A stretch of DNA of 64,000 bases, taken from Alphaproteobacteria bacterium (GTDB taxonomy: Bacteria > Pseudomonadota > Alphaproteobacteria > Rickettsiales > JADKJE01). Shown here piece by piece: positions 51,211-59,857 of this stretch. How positions within the stretch are numbered: position 1 is the first letter of the stretch; every line of letters begins with the position of its first letter. A program made the translations under genes and the position numbers. The notes under the pieces were generated by a model that saw nothing but the letters and a program-made list of their open reading frames with translations, was not told where the DNA came from and searched no databases. Location of the stretch: positions 496,001 through 560,000 of the forward strand of contig JADKJE010000001.1 in assembly GCA_016722515.1 (NCBI GenBank), given 5' to 3'.

Positions 51211-53086
51211 ACTTGCCTCCCGGTCAATCGTCGATACTGAAAGCCGCCTCGTGCGGCTTTCTTTTTCTTCAGAGGAACCCGTCACCCGCCAGAGCTTCTT
51301 CAGCGATCCGTGGATTGAGATTCTGGGGCATGAGCGCAGTGAGGTGGATCTCAGCCGCCTGAATAATTCTGCGCCGGTGCTGTACAATCACGACCGCAGC
51401 GAACGGGAGAACCGCATCGGCGTGGTGGAACGGGCATGGGTTGAGAATGGCCGAGGATACGCTGATATTCGCATCAGCCGCCGCGATGAAGTGGCCGGAC
51501 TGTGGCAGGACATCACCGACGGCATCCTGCGCAATGTTTCGGTGGCCTACCGCATCCTTGAGCGCAAGCTCACCGAAGAATCCAAAGACAAGCCAGCCAC
51601 TTACCGCGTCATCCGCTGGATGCCGATGGAAATCTCGCTGGTCGATATTCCCGCCGACGCAACCGTTGGCATTGGCAGGAAACTGGAGGCCGAAAGCCTC
51701 GCTTCACAACCCCAACCAACCATAAAGGAGACTACAATGCCTGAAGCAGTCAAAGAAACCGGGGAGCGTGCAGAAGTCACGCTATCCCCCACGCCGCCGG
51801 TGGATGTTCACCAAGTGCGGCAGGAAGCGCTGAATGCGGAGAAAGCACGCCGCACCGAAATCCGCACCCTGTTTGAAAAGCATGGTGATCAGGACAAGCT
51901 GCGCGATCAGTGTCTCGATAACCCGGAGGTGGATATTCACGAAGCCCGGAAGCTCCTGCTCGAATCGTTAGGCAAACGTGAGGAACCTGTCACCAGCCAC
52001 CAGCGGATCGAAATCGGCGAAACGGACGTGGAGAAATTCTCCCGTGCTGCTGAAGATGCGATTTCCTTCCGTGCCGGTATTGCTGGCAAGGATGTCAAAC
52101 CCACCGAACTGATGGGCTACACCTTGCTGGAGATGGCGCGTAAGTCGCTGGAACTGCGCGGCGTGCGTACTGCCCATATGGATAAGCGCGAGCTGGCTGC
52201 CCGTGCCTTCACCCATTCGAGCAGCGATTTTCCGAAGATTCTGGAAAACAACGCCCGTAAAGCCATGCTGCGCGGTTATGATGAAGCCGAAGAAGTTTTC
52301 CCGCTCTTTACCCGTGCCGGAAATCTGACCGACTTCAAAACCCATAGCCGCGTTGGGCTAGGTGTGTTTGATACGCTGGATGTGATCCCTGAAAGCGGCG
52401 AATTCAAGCACGGCACCATCGGCGAGCGTGCGGAATCGATCAAGCTGGCCACTTACGGCAAGCTGTTCTCGATCACCCGTCAGGCGATCATTAACGATGA
52501 TCTGAATGCCTTCACGGATATTCCGCGCAAGATGGGGCGTGCGGCAGCCCGCACGGTGGGTGATCTGGTGTTTAGTATCCTCACCAGCAACCCCACGATG
52601 AGCGACGGGGTGGCGCTGTTCCATGCCAGCCATAACAATCTGGCAGGCAGTGGCACGGCAATCACGGCGGCAAGCGTGGGTGCAGGCCGCACGGCGATGC
52701 GCTTGCAGAAAGACGGCAAGGCAGTCCTCAATATCCGTCCTTCCTATCTGATTGTGCCAGCGGCGCAGGAAGATACAGCGCGGGTGCTGATGACGTCGGA
52801 AACCGATCCTTCCAAAACCAACAGCCGCGTGCCGAACCCGGTGCGCAGCGCGGCGGAAGTGATCGTAGATGCGCGTCTGGATGCTGCCTCCACCTTGTCC
52901 TGGTATCTGACCGCTGATCCCAATGTCTTCGATACGATTGAAGTGGGCTATCTCGACGGGATTGCCGCACCGTTCCTTGACCAGCAAGACGGCTGGACGA
53001 TTGACGGCGTGGAATACAAGGTTCGCATCGACGCGGCAGCAGCGCCGCTGGAGTTCCGCACCCTGTATAAGAATCCGGGCGCGTAA
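51173..53086 (+). CDS. Prohead protease-major capsid protein fusion
   Basis: One 637-residue protein combines a head maturation protease (about residues 20-175, with APVLYNHDRSERENRIG, the catalytic-type His, and NVSVAYRILE, the catalytic-type Ser), a scaffold-like Glu/Lys-rich linker (about 190-290) and an HK97-fold major capsid protein (about 300-637, with FPLFTRAGNLTDFKTHSRVG, YGKLFSITRQAIINDD and LFHASHNNL). Such fusions are known in some alphaproteobacterial phages; self-cleavage would release the capsid protein. A terminator follows the gene. Confidence 0.88.
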   Translation: MTNQPEILIRTIELASRSIVDTESRLVRLSFSSEEPVTRQSFFSDPWIEILGHERSEVDLSRLNNSAPVLYNHDRSERENRIGVVERAWVENGRGYADIRISRRDEVAGLWQDITDGILRNVSVAYRILERKLTEESKDKPATYRVIRWMPMEISLVDIPADATVGIGRKLEAESLASQPQPTIKETTMPEAVKETGERAEVTLSPTPPVDVHQVRQEALNAEKARRTEIRTLFEKHGDQDKLRDQCLDNPEVDIHEARKLLLESLGKREEPVTSHQRIEIGETDVEKFSRAAEDAISFRAGIAGKDVKPTELMGYTLLEMARKSLELRGVRTAHMDKRELAARAFTHSSSDFPKILENNARKAMLRGYDEAEEVFPLFTRAGNLTDFKTHSRVGLGVFDTLDVIPESGEFKHGTIGERAESIKLATYGKLFSITRQAIINDDLNAFTDIPRKMGRAAARTVGDLVFSILTSNPTMSDGVALFHASHNNLAGSGTAITAASVGAGRTAMRLQKDGKAVLNIRPSYLIVPAAQEDTARVLMTSETDPSKTNSRVPNPVRSAAEVIVDARLDAASTLSWYLTADPNVFDTIEVGYLDGIAAPFLDQQDGWTIDGVEYKVRIDAAAAPLEFRTLYKNPGA

Positions 53087-53110
53087 TCTTAACCCAAGCA
53101 TCCAACCACC

Positions 53111-53133
53111 AGCGGCTTTTGGCCGCTTTTTTT
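53111..53133 (+). terminator. Terminator after the capsid gene
   Basis: AGCGGC (53111-53116), loop TTTTG, GCCGCT (53122-53127), then a run of seven T. It lies 25 bases after the capsid stop and before the DUF2190 gene. It would lower expression of the downstream tail genes relative to capsid. Confidence 0.85.
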
Positions 53134-53159
53134 ATGTCTAAAACTCAAGGAGAAATCTC

Positions 53160-53489
53160 ATGGCTAAAAACTTCGTTCAGGAGGGCAAAGCCCTCAACTA
53201 CACCGCCGGGGCGGATATTCTATCCGGCGATTTTGTGCTGATTGGCACGATTGGCGGCATTGCCAAAACTGCCATTGCCAACGGCAAAGTCGGTGCCGTG
53301 CATATCACCGGCATTTTCAACGTGGCCAAGGCCACCGGTGCGATCACCCAAGGGGCAAAGCTCTATTGGGATAACACCAACAAAGTGCTGACCACCACGG
53401 CGAGCGGTAACACCATCGTGGGCGTGGCTGCTGCTGCCGCTTTATCGGGCGATGCAACGGTCGCAATCCTACTTAATGTGGGGCTGTGA
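53160..53489 (+). CDS. DUF2190 family capsid-associated protein
   Basis: This 109-residue strand-rich protein has FVQEGKALNYTAGADILSGD, GGIAKTAIANGKVGAVHITG and AKLYWDNTNKVL, the DUF2190 pattern of small capsid-stabilising or decoration proteins. AAGGAG precedes the ATG. The family is usually placed next to the major capsid gene, as here. Confidence 0.88.
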   Translation: MAKNFVQEGKALNYTAGADILSGDFVLIGTIGGIAKTAIANGKVGAVHITGIFNVAKATGAITQGAKLYWDNTNKVLTTTASGNTIVGVAAAAALSGDATVAILLNVGL

Positions 53490-53800
53490 TGGGGTTCATG
53501 GAAGACATGGAAACCCACCACCAGACCCTGCTTGAAACACTCGACGGGCGGGAAATCTTTTACGTTCCGCGTATTGGCATTTCCCGCCGCATCACCGGCA
53601 TGTTTCAGGCCTATTCCGAACTGGTGGATGGGGATTCGGTGGATGTAGTGGCAAACAGCCCGATCCTCTCCATCCGCACGCGGGATATTCCTGAACTCGC
53701 CACCGGGGATCGCTTCACTATCGACGGCAAGGAATTTGAGCTTGTCGTCATCCGCCCGGATAGTGAGGGCATCACTGAGCTGATGCTGGAGGCCGTATGA
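53486..53800 (+). CDS. Phage head-tail joining protein (gpFII-like)
   Basis: This 104-residue strand-rich protein begins with a short helix and continues REIFYVPRIGISRRITGMF, SILSIRTRDIP-like ILSIRTRDIPELATGDRFTI and DGKEFELVVIRPD, the pattern of small connector proteins of the FII/Gp6 type. It overlaps its neighbours by 4 bases on each side. The order DUF2190-FII-U matches lambda, except that the Z gene is missing between FII and U. Confidence 0.75.
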   Translation: MMGFMEDMETHHQTLLETLDGREIFYVPRIGISRRITGMFQAYSELVDGDSVDVVANSPILSIRTRDIPELATGDRFTIDGKEFELVVIRPDSEGITELMLEAV

Positions 53801-54240
53801 GCCATGTTCGCACGCAAATCCGGCAGGCGGTGGTGACGCTGCTTCGTAATCAGACATCGGCAGGCAACCGCGTTTATGCGTCGCGGGTGCATCCGCTGGA
53901 TGATCCCAAACTCCCGGCCTTGCTGGTGTACACACCGCAGGAATCCGTGGGTAATCCAACCATGCAGCGGCCACGCACGCAAGCCCGGCAGTTGCAGCTG
54001 GTGATCGAGGGATACCTGAAAGCCAGAGGCGAAATCGACGATGACGCCGATCAGCTTGCCGCCGAAGTGGAGCAGCGCATCGCCGCCGATCCCACGCTTG
54101 GCGGTTTGGTGAAGGATGCCATGCTCGATGTCACCACCACCCAGCTTTCCGGCGAAGGTGAAAAGCCGATTGCCGTTTTAAGCCTCACCTTCGCGGTGCT
54201 GTACACCGTGAAGGAAAATGCACCGCAAATCGCGGTTTAA
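53797..54240 (+). CDS. Phage tail terminator protein (gpU-like)
   Basis: The 147-residue product begins RTQIRQAVVTLLRNQTSAG, with RVHPLDDPKLPALLVYTPQE and LQLVIEGYLKARGEIDDDAD. This resembles the minor tail protein U/tail terminator family that caps the tail tube. It directly follows the FII-like gene and precedes the tail tube gene. Confidence 0.78.
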   Translation: MSHVRTQIRQAVVTLLRNQTSAGNRVYASRVHPLDDPKLPALLVYTPQESVGNPTMQRPRTQARQLQLVIEGYLKARGEIDDDADQLAAEVEQRIAADPTLGGLVKDAMLDVTTTQLSGEGEKPIAVLSLTFAVLYTVKENAPQIAV

Positions 54241-54265
54241 CCACACTCAAACCAAGGAGAATCTT

Positions 54266-54658
54266 ATGGCTACCCACGCAGGGAGCGAGGGGAAGGTCTT
54301 TGTCGGATCGTCCCAAGTCGCGGAAGTAAAATCATGGTCGCTGGAGGTCAACGCCGATACGGTGGATGCCTCCATCATCGGCACCGAATGGCGAAAAAAC
54401 CAAGCCACGATCAAAAGCTGGTCAGGCAGTTTTGAAGCGTTCTGGGATGAAACCGACACCACCGGCCAAGGCGCATTGGCCGCTGGCGGCACGGTGACGC
54501 TGAACCTCTACCCGGAGGGCAACACCACTGGCGATAAGTTCTGGTCGGGCAATGTGATCATCACCTCCATTTCCTACAGCGCCTCGTTCGATGGATTGGT
54601 GGAAGCCACGTTCAGCTTCACCGGCACCGGACCACTCACCGAATCAACCGTAGCATAA
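54266..54658 (+). CDS. Phage major tail tube protein (gpV-like)
   Basis: This 130-residue strand-rich protein has GSEGKVFVGSSQVAEVKSWS, NADTVDASIIGTEWRKNQ and FSFTGTGPLTE, typical of small tail tube proteins. I use ATG 54266, preceded by AAGGAGAATCTT; the frame is open upstream into the U-like gene but without a ribosome-binding site. Confidence 0.85.
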   Translation: MATHAGSEGKVFVGSSQVAEVKSWSLEVNADTVDASIIGTEWRKNQATIKSWSGSFEAFWDETDTTGQGALAAGGTVTLNLYPEGNTTGDKFWSGNVIITSISYSASFDGLVEATFSFTGTGPLTESTVA

Positions 54659-54668
54659 GGAGGCAATC

Positions 54669-55046
54669 ATGCGAGTGATCGAACGTGTAAAGCAGCATTT
54701 TGAAACGCAGAACCGGCTGGTAGTGTCCGTGCCGGAATGGGGCGATGGTGAAGCGCCGCTGGAAATCCACTTCTTCCCCATGTCGATGGAAGAAGCCGCG
54801 ATGATCCAGCGCGTTTCCGGCAAGAAGGCCACTTCGGTGGAAAATGCCGTCTATTCCCTGATCGTGAAGGCACGCGACAAGGATGGCAACCGCATCTTCA
54901 GCCTGAATGAGCGCGGGGAAATGCTCAAATATGGCGATGTGCGGGTGATCCTGCGCATCAATGACGCGGTGGAAAAACACTTCTACCAATCCATTGAGGA
55001 AGCCAAGGGAAACTCAGACGAGACCCCATCCGATACAACCAGTTAG
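54669..55046 (+). CDS. Tail assembly chaperone (gpG-like), zero-frame product
   Basis: This 125-residue protein is the short tail chaperone. It contains VVSVPEWGDGEAPLEIHFFP and MSMEEAAMIQRVSGKKATSV, with a helical end. GGAGG precedes the ATG. Near its 3' end the frame contains G-GGA-AAC, a classic -1 slippery heptamer, which would produce a G-T fusion with the following frame. It lies just before the tape measure gene, as in lambda. Confidence 0.82.
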   Translation: MRVIERVKQHFETQNRLVVSVPEWGDGEAPLEIHFFPMSMEEAAMIQRVSGKKATSVENAVYSLIVKARDKDGNRIFSLNERGEMLKYGDVRVILRINDAVEKHFYQSIEEAKGNSDETPSDTTS

Positions 55047-55180
55047 CGCTGGCCTATCGGTTATCGAGGCCACTCTCTGACATTGAGCAGATGAGTCCAC
55101 GGGAGTTCTCGGAATGGCTGGCCTTTTTTCAACTGCAAGCTGAACTGTTAAGGAACCAGAAACATGGCCGCCATCGGTAG
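55006..55180 (+). CDS. gpT-like extension reached by -1 frameshift
   Basis: After slippage at 55007-55013 the -1 frame reads GKLRRDPIRYNQLALAYRLS, then RPLSDIEQMSPREFSEWLAF and a basic end, stopping at TAG 55178-55180. The MSPREFSEWLAF block is the DUF4035/gpT-like mark and has no start codon of its own. It overlaps the tape measure start by 17 bases. The fused G-T protein would be about 172 residues. Confidence 0.82.
55007..55013 (+). promoter_or_regulatory. Programmed -1 frameshift slippery site
   Basis: GGGAAAC in the zero-frame register AAG GGA AAC fits X-XXY-YYZ exactly, one base away from lambda's GGGAAAG at the same gene junction. Confidence 0.85.
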
Positions 55181-57071
55181 TGCTGAATTCATTATCCGTG
55201 CCGTGAATAAAACCCAAGCTGCGTTCGCGCAGGTCGGGCAAGGCGTGGACAATATGGATCGCCGCATGAAGAAATTCAGCGGTGGGCTCAACCGGCTGGG
55301 CGGCCTGTTTGCTTCGGCATTCGTTGGCAAGCAGATCACCGACACCATCACCAAGTTCGAGCGGCTGGAGGCATCGCTTCGTACCGTCACCGGCTCGGCG
55401 GATAAGGCAAGCGTGGCGTTCGGCTTTATCGAGAAGTTTGCCGCTGAAACGCCGTTCCAGTTGGAAGAAGTGGTGGATGCCTTCATCAAACTGAAGGCGC
55501 TGGGGCTTGCGCCTTCGGAGGAAGCGCTCACCTCTTACGGCAACACCGCCACCGCGATGGGAAAATCCTTAAACCAGATGATCGAGGCCGTGGCCGATGC
55601 CACCACCGGCGAGTTCGAGCGGCTGAAGGAATTTGGTATCAAGTCCCGCGTACAGGGCGAACAGGTGACGTTCACCTTCCAAGGCGTAAGCACCACGGTG
55701 GGTAAAAACGCCAAGGAGATCGAAGGCTACCTGCAGAGCATCGGCAATGTGCAGTTTGCCGGGGCGATGAAGGAACAAGCAGGCACGCTGAACGTCGCAC
55801 TCTCCAACATGGGCGATGCGTTCTCCAAGCTGGTAAAAGCGATTGGTGATGCAGGCCTGACGGATATTCTGATCTTCATCGCCGATAAGGTGAAGTGGCT
55901 GGCGCAGGTGATCACGGATTCCATCGAGCCGTTCAAGCTGGGGTTCAAGGCCTTCATTGCCGAGGTGATCAAGTTCGGGAATCTGTTCATTGCCGTGTTT
56001 GAGGGCGTTGGTGATGCCTTCAATGCGTTTGGTGATGGGATTTCTGGGCGCTTTGAAGCGCTGGGGCAGGATTTGGCCAACTTCGTGAATGATCCGTTGT
56101 CGGGCGTATCGTTCGAGAATACGCGCAAGGCGCTGGAGACCGGCCTGTTAGATTCAATGGGAACCGCTTTCGATAAAGCACTCGCCAAAGCGCAGGAGTT
56201 CAATGCCTCGATTGATGCGGAGGTGCGTGCCGCCGCCGATAAGATTGTGGATGCACGCCAAGCTAAGAATCAATCGCTCTCGTCACTCTTTGAGGAAACC
56301 AAGCAGCCGGAGAAAGTGGCTGAAACCACCAAGGCTGTAAAAGCACTCAATAAGCAACAAGAGGAAGCGCAGCGAATTTTTGAAGCCACGCGCACGCCGC
56401 TGGAGCGTTACAACAAGGAAATGGCGCAATTAAACGCGCTACTAGAGAAAGGATACATCAATCAGGACACGTTCGGCCGTGCGGTGGAACAGGCTAACGA
56501 GCGGCTGGGCAAGGCCACCAAACAAACCGGCGAAACCATTGAAGGTGAATTCTCCCGCATCGGGGAAACGATGGAAGGCACCATTGCCGATTCGCTGGAT
56601 GCGATTGGTGGGCGCTTTGATGGGTTCGGTGATTTCTTCAAAGGCTTTCTGTCTGATCTGAACCGCACCCTGCTGCAATATGCGCTGAAGGATCTGGGCA
56701 TCAGCGGTAAAGGCGGCATTATCGACGGGCTTTTTAGCTCTATCGGTGGTCTATTCGGTGGTGGTGGCAGCGGTGGCGGTGGTGGGTTTGGCGGGTTCTT
56801 ATCGGGGATTGGCGATTTCTTCGGCGGATTTTTCGCCGATGGTGGCCGCCTTAGCCCCGGCAAGTTTGGCATCGTGGGCGAACGCGGTCCCGAACTGGCC
56901 TATGCCGGAAACGCGCCCATGCACATCATGCCAGACATGGGCATGAGCGCCGCGCCGATTACGATCAATATGAACGTGCAAACGCCGGACGTGCGCAGCT
57001 TCAAGCAAAGCCAAAACCAGATAGCAGCGGATATGGCACGGAGCATTGAACGAGCAAGGAGGAATTTATGA
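55164..57071 (+). CDS. Phage tail tape measure protein
   Basis: This protein sets tail length. The 635 residues start with VNKTQAAFAQVGQGVDNMDR and an N-terminal helical region (FERLEASLRTVTGSADKAS, FAAETPFQLEEVVDAFIKLK), carry hydrophobic segments in the middle, a long coiled coil (about 385-470) and a glycine-rich end with GGGSGGGGGFGGF. It is short for a siphophage, which suggests a short tail. GGAACCAGAAAC precedes the ATG. Confidence 0.92.
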   Translation: MAAIGSAEFIIRAVNKTQAAFAQVGQGVDNMDRRMKKFSGGLNRLGGLFASAFVGKQITDTITKFERLEASLRTVTGSADKASVAFGFIEKFAAETPFQLEEVVDAFIKLKALGLAPSEEALTSYGNTATAMGKSLNQMIEAVADATTGEFERLKEFGIKSRVQGEQVTFTFQGVSTTVGKNAKEIEGYLQSIGNVQFAGAMKEQAGTLNVALSNMGDAFSKLVKAIGDAGLTDILIFIADKVKWLAQVITDSIEPFKLGFKAFIAEVIKFGNLFIAVFEGVGDAFNAFGDGISGRFEALGQDLANFVNDPLSGVSFENTRKALETGLLDSMGTAFDKALAKAQEFNASIDAEVRAAADKIVDARQAKNQSLSSLFEETKQPEKVAETTKAVKALNKQQEEAQRIFEATRTPLERYNKEMAQLNALLEKGYINQDTFGRAVEQANERLGKATKQTGETIEGEFSRIGETMEGTIADSLDAIGGRFDGFGDFFKGFLSDLNRTLLQYALKDLGISGKGGIIDGLFSSIGGLFGGGGSGGGGGFGGFLSGIGDFFGGFFADGGRLSPGKFGIVGERGPELAYAGNAPMHIMPDMGMSAAPITINMNVQTPDVRSFKQSQNQIAADMARSIERARRNL

Positions 57072-57107
57072 ACTGACAATTTTTGCTTCGGCGGATATGC
57101 TGCTGGC

Positions 57108-57614
57108 ATGAAATGCGAAAAACTCATATGCCTGCTTTCCACGCACGCTTCACGCTGGACGATCTTTGTCCGTCTGGCGCTGGCTGGTGTATTTATTCCT
57201 GAAGGCATCCAGAAACTGATTTATCCGGAAATCCTCGGCACAGGGCGCTTCATCAAAATGGGCATCCCGTTCCCGGAGTTCACGGGTCCGTTTGTCGGCT
57301 GGGTGGAAATCATTTGCGGCACGCTGCTTCTGCTCGGCCTATTCACGCGCTTTGCCGCCGTGCCGCTGATTGTTACGATGCTGGTGGCCATCACCGCCAC
57401 CAAAATCCCGGTATGGATGGGGCATGATTGGGTGGTGACGGAAAATATCACCTTCTATGTGCGCGAATTGAAACGCTACGGCTTCTGGAGCTTCATGCAC
57501 GAAACCCGGCTGGATTGGTCGATGCTGATGGGCGCGTGTTACTTGTTGGCCGTGGGCGGCGGCGCATGGTCGCTCGATAAGCGGCTTACACAGGAATCAC
57601 CAGCCAGCCGATAA
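57108..57614 (+). CDS. DoxX-family membrane protein
   Basis: This 168-residue inner-membrane protein has four hydrophobic segments. It shows FVRLALAGVFIPEGIQKLIY and FVGWVEIICGTLLLLGLFTR, the DoxX signature. Family roles include quinone- and thiol-linked redox stress defence; none can be assigned here. It is a cargo gene inserted after the tape measure, and its 3' end overlaps the chrA end by 29 bases in convergent orientation. Confidence 0.85.
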   Translation: MKCEKLICLLSTHASRWTIFVRLALAGVFIPEGIQKLIYPEILGTGRFIKMGIPFPEFTGPFVGWVEIICGTLLLLGLFTRFAAVPLIVTMLVAITATKIPVWMGHDWVVTENITFYVRELKRYGFWSFMHETRLDWSMLMGACYLLAVGGGAWSLDKRLTQESPASR

Positions 57615-58728
57615 TGCCGCAGGCGAGTATCACGCCCGGAATCGCCCATTTGCTTTTGATAAGGTAAAACGCGGCCAATGCAGCGGCGAACAGCGCCGCC
57701 TGCTGCCAACCGGTGATGACGTTTTGAAAAATCTGTAACGCGGTGATGGCAAGCAGCCCCACCACGGCGGCGGAAATGCCATCCAACGCACCATGCAATG
57801 CCTTGTTCTCAATCACGCGCTCCAGCTGGTTATGCCCCAGCAGCGTGAAAGCGAAGGCAGGCGCGAATATACCGAGTGTCATCAGCAGCGCACCCGTCAG
57901 CCCATCGGCAGCGAAGCCGAGGAAGGTGCCGAAGATAATCAGCGGCGCGGGAATCACGCTACCCAGTGCGATACCATCGAGGAATACTTGCTGGGTGATG
58001 GCGGGATAATGCCCAACCATACTGCTTTGCAGGAACGGAATGGCAGTATAAGCGCCGCCAAACGAGAGCAAGCCAGCCTTCAAGCCTTCCACCAGCAAAT
58101 TGCCCGTGCCGCCGGTGCTGATGATGCCGGATACCGGAAACATCAGGCCGATGGTGAGCGCGGCGACAGTGAGTGCAATGCCGGTGATGATAGCGATGCG
58201 GTGCTTGCCAGCCGACCAGAGCGCCTGCCACGCCGCGCAGACGATAAACACCAGCAGGAAATGCACGCCCAGCAGCGTAAGTGCCACGGCAGCCAGTGCC
58301 GCCACCCAATGCGACCTGTCCACCAAAACATGCGCCCCGATGCGGTGTGCGGCGCGAACGATCATCGCGGTGACTGCTGGTGCAACGCCAACAAACAGCG
58401 GCAGCAACATCGCAGCACCATAATGTTGATAGCCCCATGCTAGCAGCACCATAAGGAGCAAACCCGGTAGCATAAAGCCGAAGCCAGCAAGGAAGCCGCC
58501 AAATCGACCGGCGCGAATCATGCCGAAATACACACAGAGTTCATGCGCCTCTGGTCCCGGCAGCGCCTGATAGACAGCCAGCACGCGACGGAACTTCTCC
58601 GGCGCAATCCAGCCCCGGCGCTCCACCAGTTCGTCGCGGATTATCGCAATCTGCGCAACAGGTCCGCCCCACGCCAACAGGCCGAAGCGAAGGAAAGTTA
58701 GAAAAACACTGAGATAGGAGTCTTTCAT
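57586..58728 (-). CDS. chrA: Chromate transporter ChrA
   Basis: ChrA exports chromate and so gives resistance. The 380-residue protein has two homologous CHR halves of about five to six helices each: FLRFGLLAWGGPVAQ and PGPEAHELCVYFG in the first, GLLSFGGAYTAIPFLQ and FLDGIALGSVIPAPL in the second. This is the long two-domain type. The start overlaps the end of mobile mystery protein B by 4 bases, so translation is coupled. It is metal-resistance cargo within the prophage. Confidence 0.93.
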   Translation of the reverse strand: MKDSYLSVFLTFLRFGLLAWGGPVAQIAIIRDELVERRGWIAPEKFRRVLAVYQALPGPEAHELCVYFGMIRAGRFGGFLAGFGFMLPGLLLMVLLAWGYQHYGAAMLLPLFVGVAPAVTAMIVRAAHRIGAHVLVDRSHWVAALAAVALTLLGVHFLLVFIVCAAWQALWSAGKHRIAIITGIALTVAALTIGLMFPVSGIISTGGTGNLLVEGLKAGLLSFGGAYTAIPFLQSSMVGHYPAITQQVFLDGIALGSVIPAPLIIFGTFLGFAADGLTGALLMTLGIFAPAFAFTLLGHNQLERVIENKALHGALDGISAAVVGLLAITALQIFQNVITGWQQAALFAAALAAFYLIKSKWAIPGVILACGIIGWLVIPV

Positions 58729-59315
58729 GATCTTGCGAACGCCAGAATGGGTTCGTAGTTGCCAGCATCCGCCTCACGCAGTGCGGCGATATAACGGGTG
58801 CGGATTTCATCCGGCTTGGTGAGGTCGGAGTTTCCGCCCCAGCTCAACTTTTCGCCGCCGAATTTAGCGATGATGACATCGGCGCACATGCGTGCATGCC
58901 TGCCGTTACCGTTGGGGAATAGGTGAATCTTCACCAGCCGGTGGTGGAAAATCACCGCCAGATCACTGATGGGATAGGTTTTGTTTTCCAGCCAATACGC
59001 AGCATCACCCAGCAGCTGATGAAGTTCGGTGGTGATGTAGATGCGATCCACGCCGATGTTCTTATTGGATTTACGGAACGTGCCTGCCCACTTCCACACA
59101 TGGCCATACATGCGCTTGTGGAGGTTGAGCAGGAACTTCTCTGTAAACACATCCAGCTTGGCAAGAGTAGCTTTCTGCATCACCCACTTTCGGGCTTCGA
59201 GAATGTTCTCCTGCTCGAACGCATCGAGATCCTCGCGGGTCACGAGACTGGGAATTAGGTCGCGCTTTTCTTCTTCATCCAGTGGAGTCTGGCCTGCGAT
59301 GTAATGATATTGCAC
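58725..59315 (-). CDS. Mobile mystery protein B (Fic-like)
   Basis: This 196-residue protein is of the mobile mystery protein B type, with a Fic fold: RMYGHVWKWAGTFRKSNKNI and the Fic core KIHLFPNGNGRHARM (HxFx-x-GNGR). Fic proteins usually transfer AMP from ATP to a target. It is encoded 3 bases after the partner A gene, and the pair is found repeatedly on mobile elements, behaving like a toxin-antitoxin or regulator pair; the partner's exact role is not established. Confidence 0.9.
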   Translation of the reverse strand: MQYHYIAGQTPLDEEEKRDLIPSLVTREDLDAFEQENILEARKWVMQKATLAKLDVFTEKFLLNLHKRMYGHVWKWAGTFRKSNKNIGVDRIYITTELHQLLGDAAYWLENKTYPISDLAVIFHHRLVKIHLFPNGNGRHARMCADVIIAKFGGEKLSWGGNSDLTKPDEIRTRYIAALREADAGNYEPILAFARS

Positions 59316-59318
59316 GGC

Positions 59319-59768
59319 TTACTCCCACAGCTTGGTGTTGGGGTTCTTGGCGAGTTCTTCAGCGGTCTCCTTAATTTTCTGCTGGAGATTGCCCACGCCC
59401 TGCGCTTCCAGCTGCATGGTGTGATCCACGGCGGAAACGATGTCCTTCGCTTTAACGAGCGCCTGCTTGTCGAGTATGGCCTGCAAGCTGCCGTCATTCG
59501 GCACCAGTGCATACACCAAACGGCAGTTGAGCGATTCGGCTGCCTTACGCAACGACTTCAGGGTGATCGAATCCTCGGCCTCGTTTGTCTCTAAACGGGC
59601 GGCGGATTGCTGGGTCATGCCCATGCGCTCGGCCATCTGGCGGACGCTCATGCCCAAGGATTTGCGAACAGCAGCGATCCAACCGTCTGAAGGACGGTCG
59701 CAAACGCGCACTTCCGCCAAGTGGCGGTCAAGTGTCTGAAGTTGAAGTTGTTTCATTTTGCTAGCCAT
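59319..59768 (-). CDS. Mobile mystery protein A (HTH)
   Basis: This 149-residue helix-turn-helix protein contains GWIAAVRKSLGMSVRQMAER and MGMTQQSAARLETNEAED, then a helical half ending AKNPNTKLWE. It is the usual partner of protein B and probably its antitoxin and/or repressor. I use ATG 59768 (MASKMKQLQL). The first gene of an mmpA-mmpB-chrA operon; a TTACAGCCTAT inverted repeat lies directly in front. Confidence 0.88.
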   Translation of the reverse strand: MASKMKQLQLQTLDRHLAEVRVCDRPSDGWIAAVRKSLGMSVRQMAERMGMTQQSAARLETNEAEDSITLKSLRKAAESLNCRLVYALVPNDGSLQAILDKQALVKAKDIVSAVDHTMQLEAQGVGNLQQKIKETAEELAKNPNTKLWE

Positions 59769-59769
59769 T

Positions 59770-59853
59770 TTACAGCCTATAACCTGTTTATGTAAGTCAT
59801 AATAACAGAACATAGGCTGTAAGTAAATAGATAAGTTACAGCATAAAAGGTGT
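59770..59853. promoter_or_regulatory. Operator-like inverted repeats before mobile mystery protein A
   Basis: TTACAGCCTAT (59770-59780) and ATAGGCTGTAA (59812-59822) form a perfect 11-bp inverted repeat; a third half-site, TTACAGC, follows at 59836, paired with TGTAA at 59851. They fill the region between mmpA and the plus-strand tail gene, and look like binding sites for the HTH protein A. Confidence 0.75.
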
Positions 59854-59857
59854 AAAT

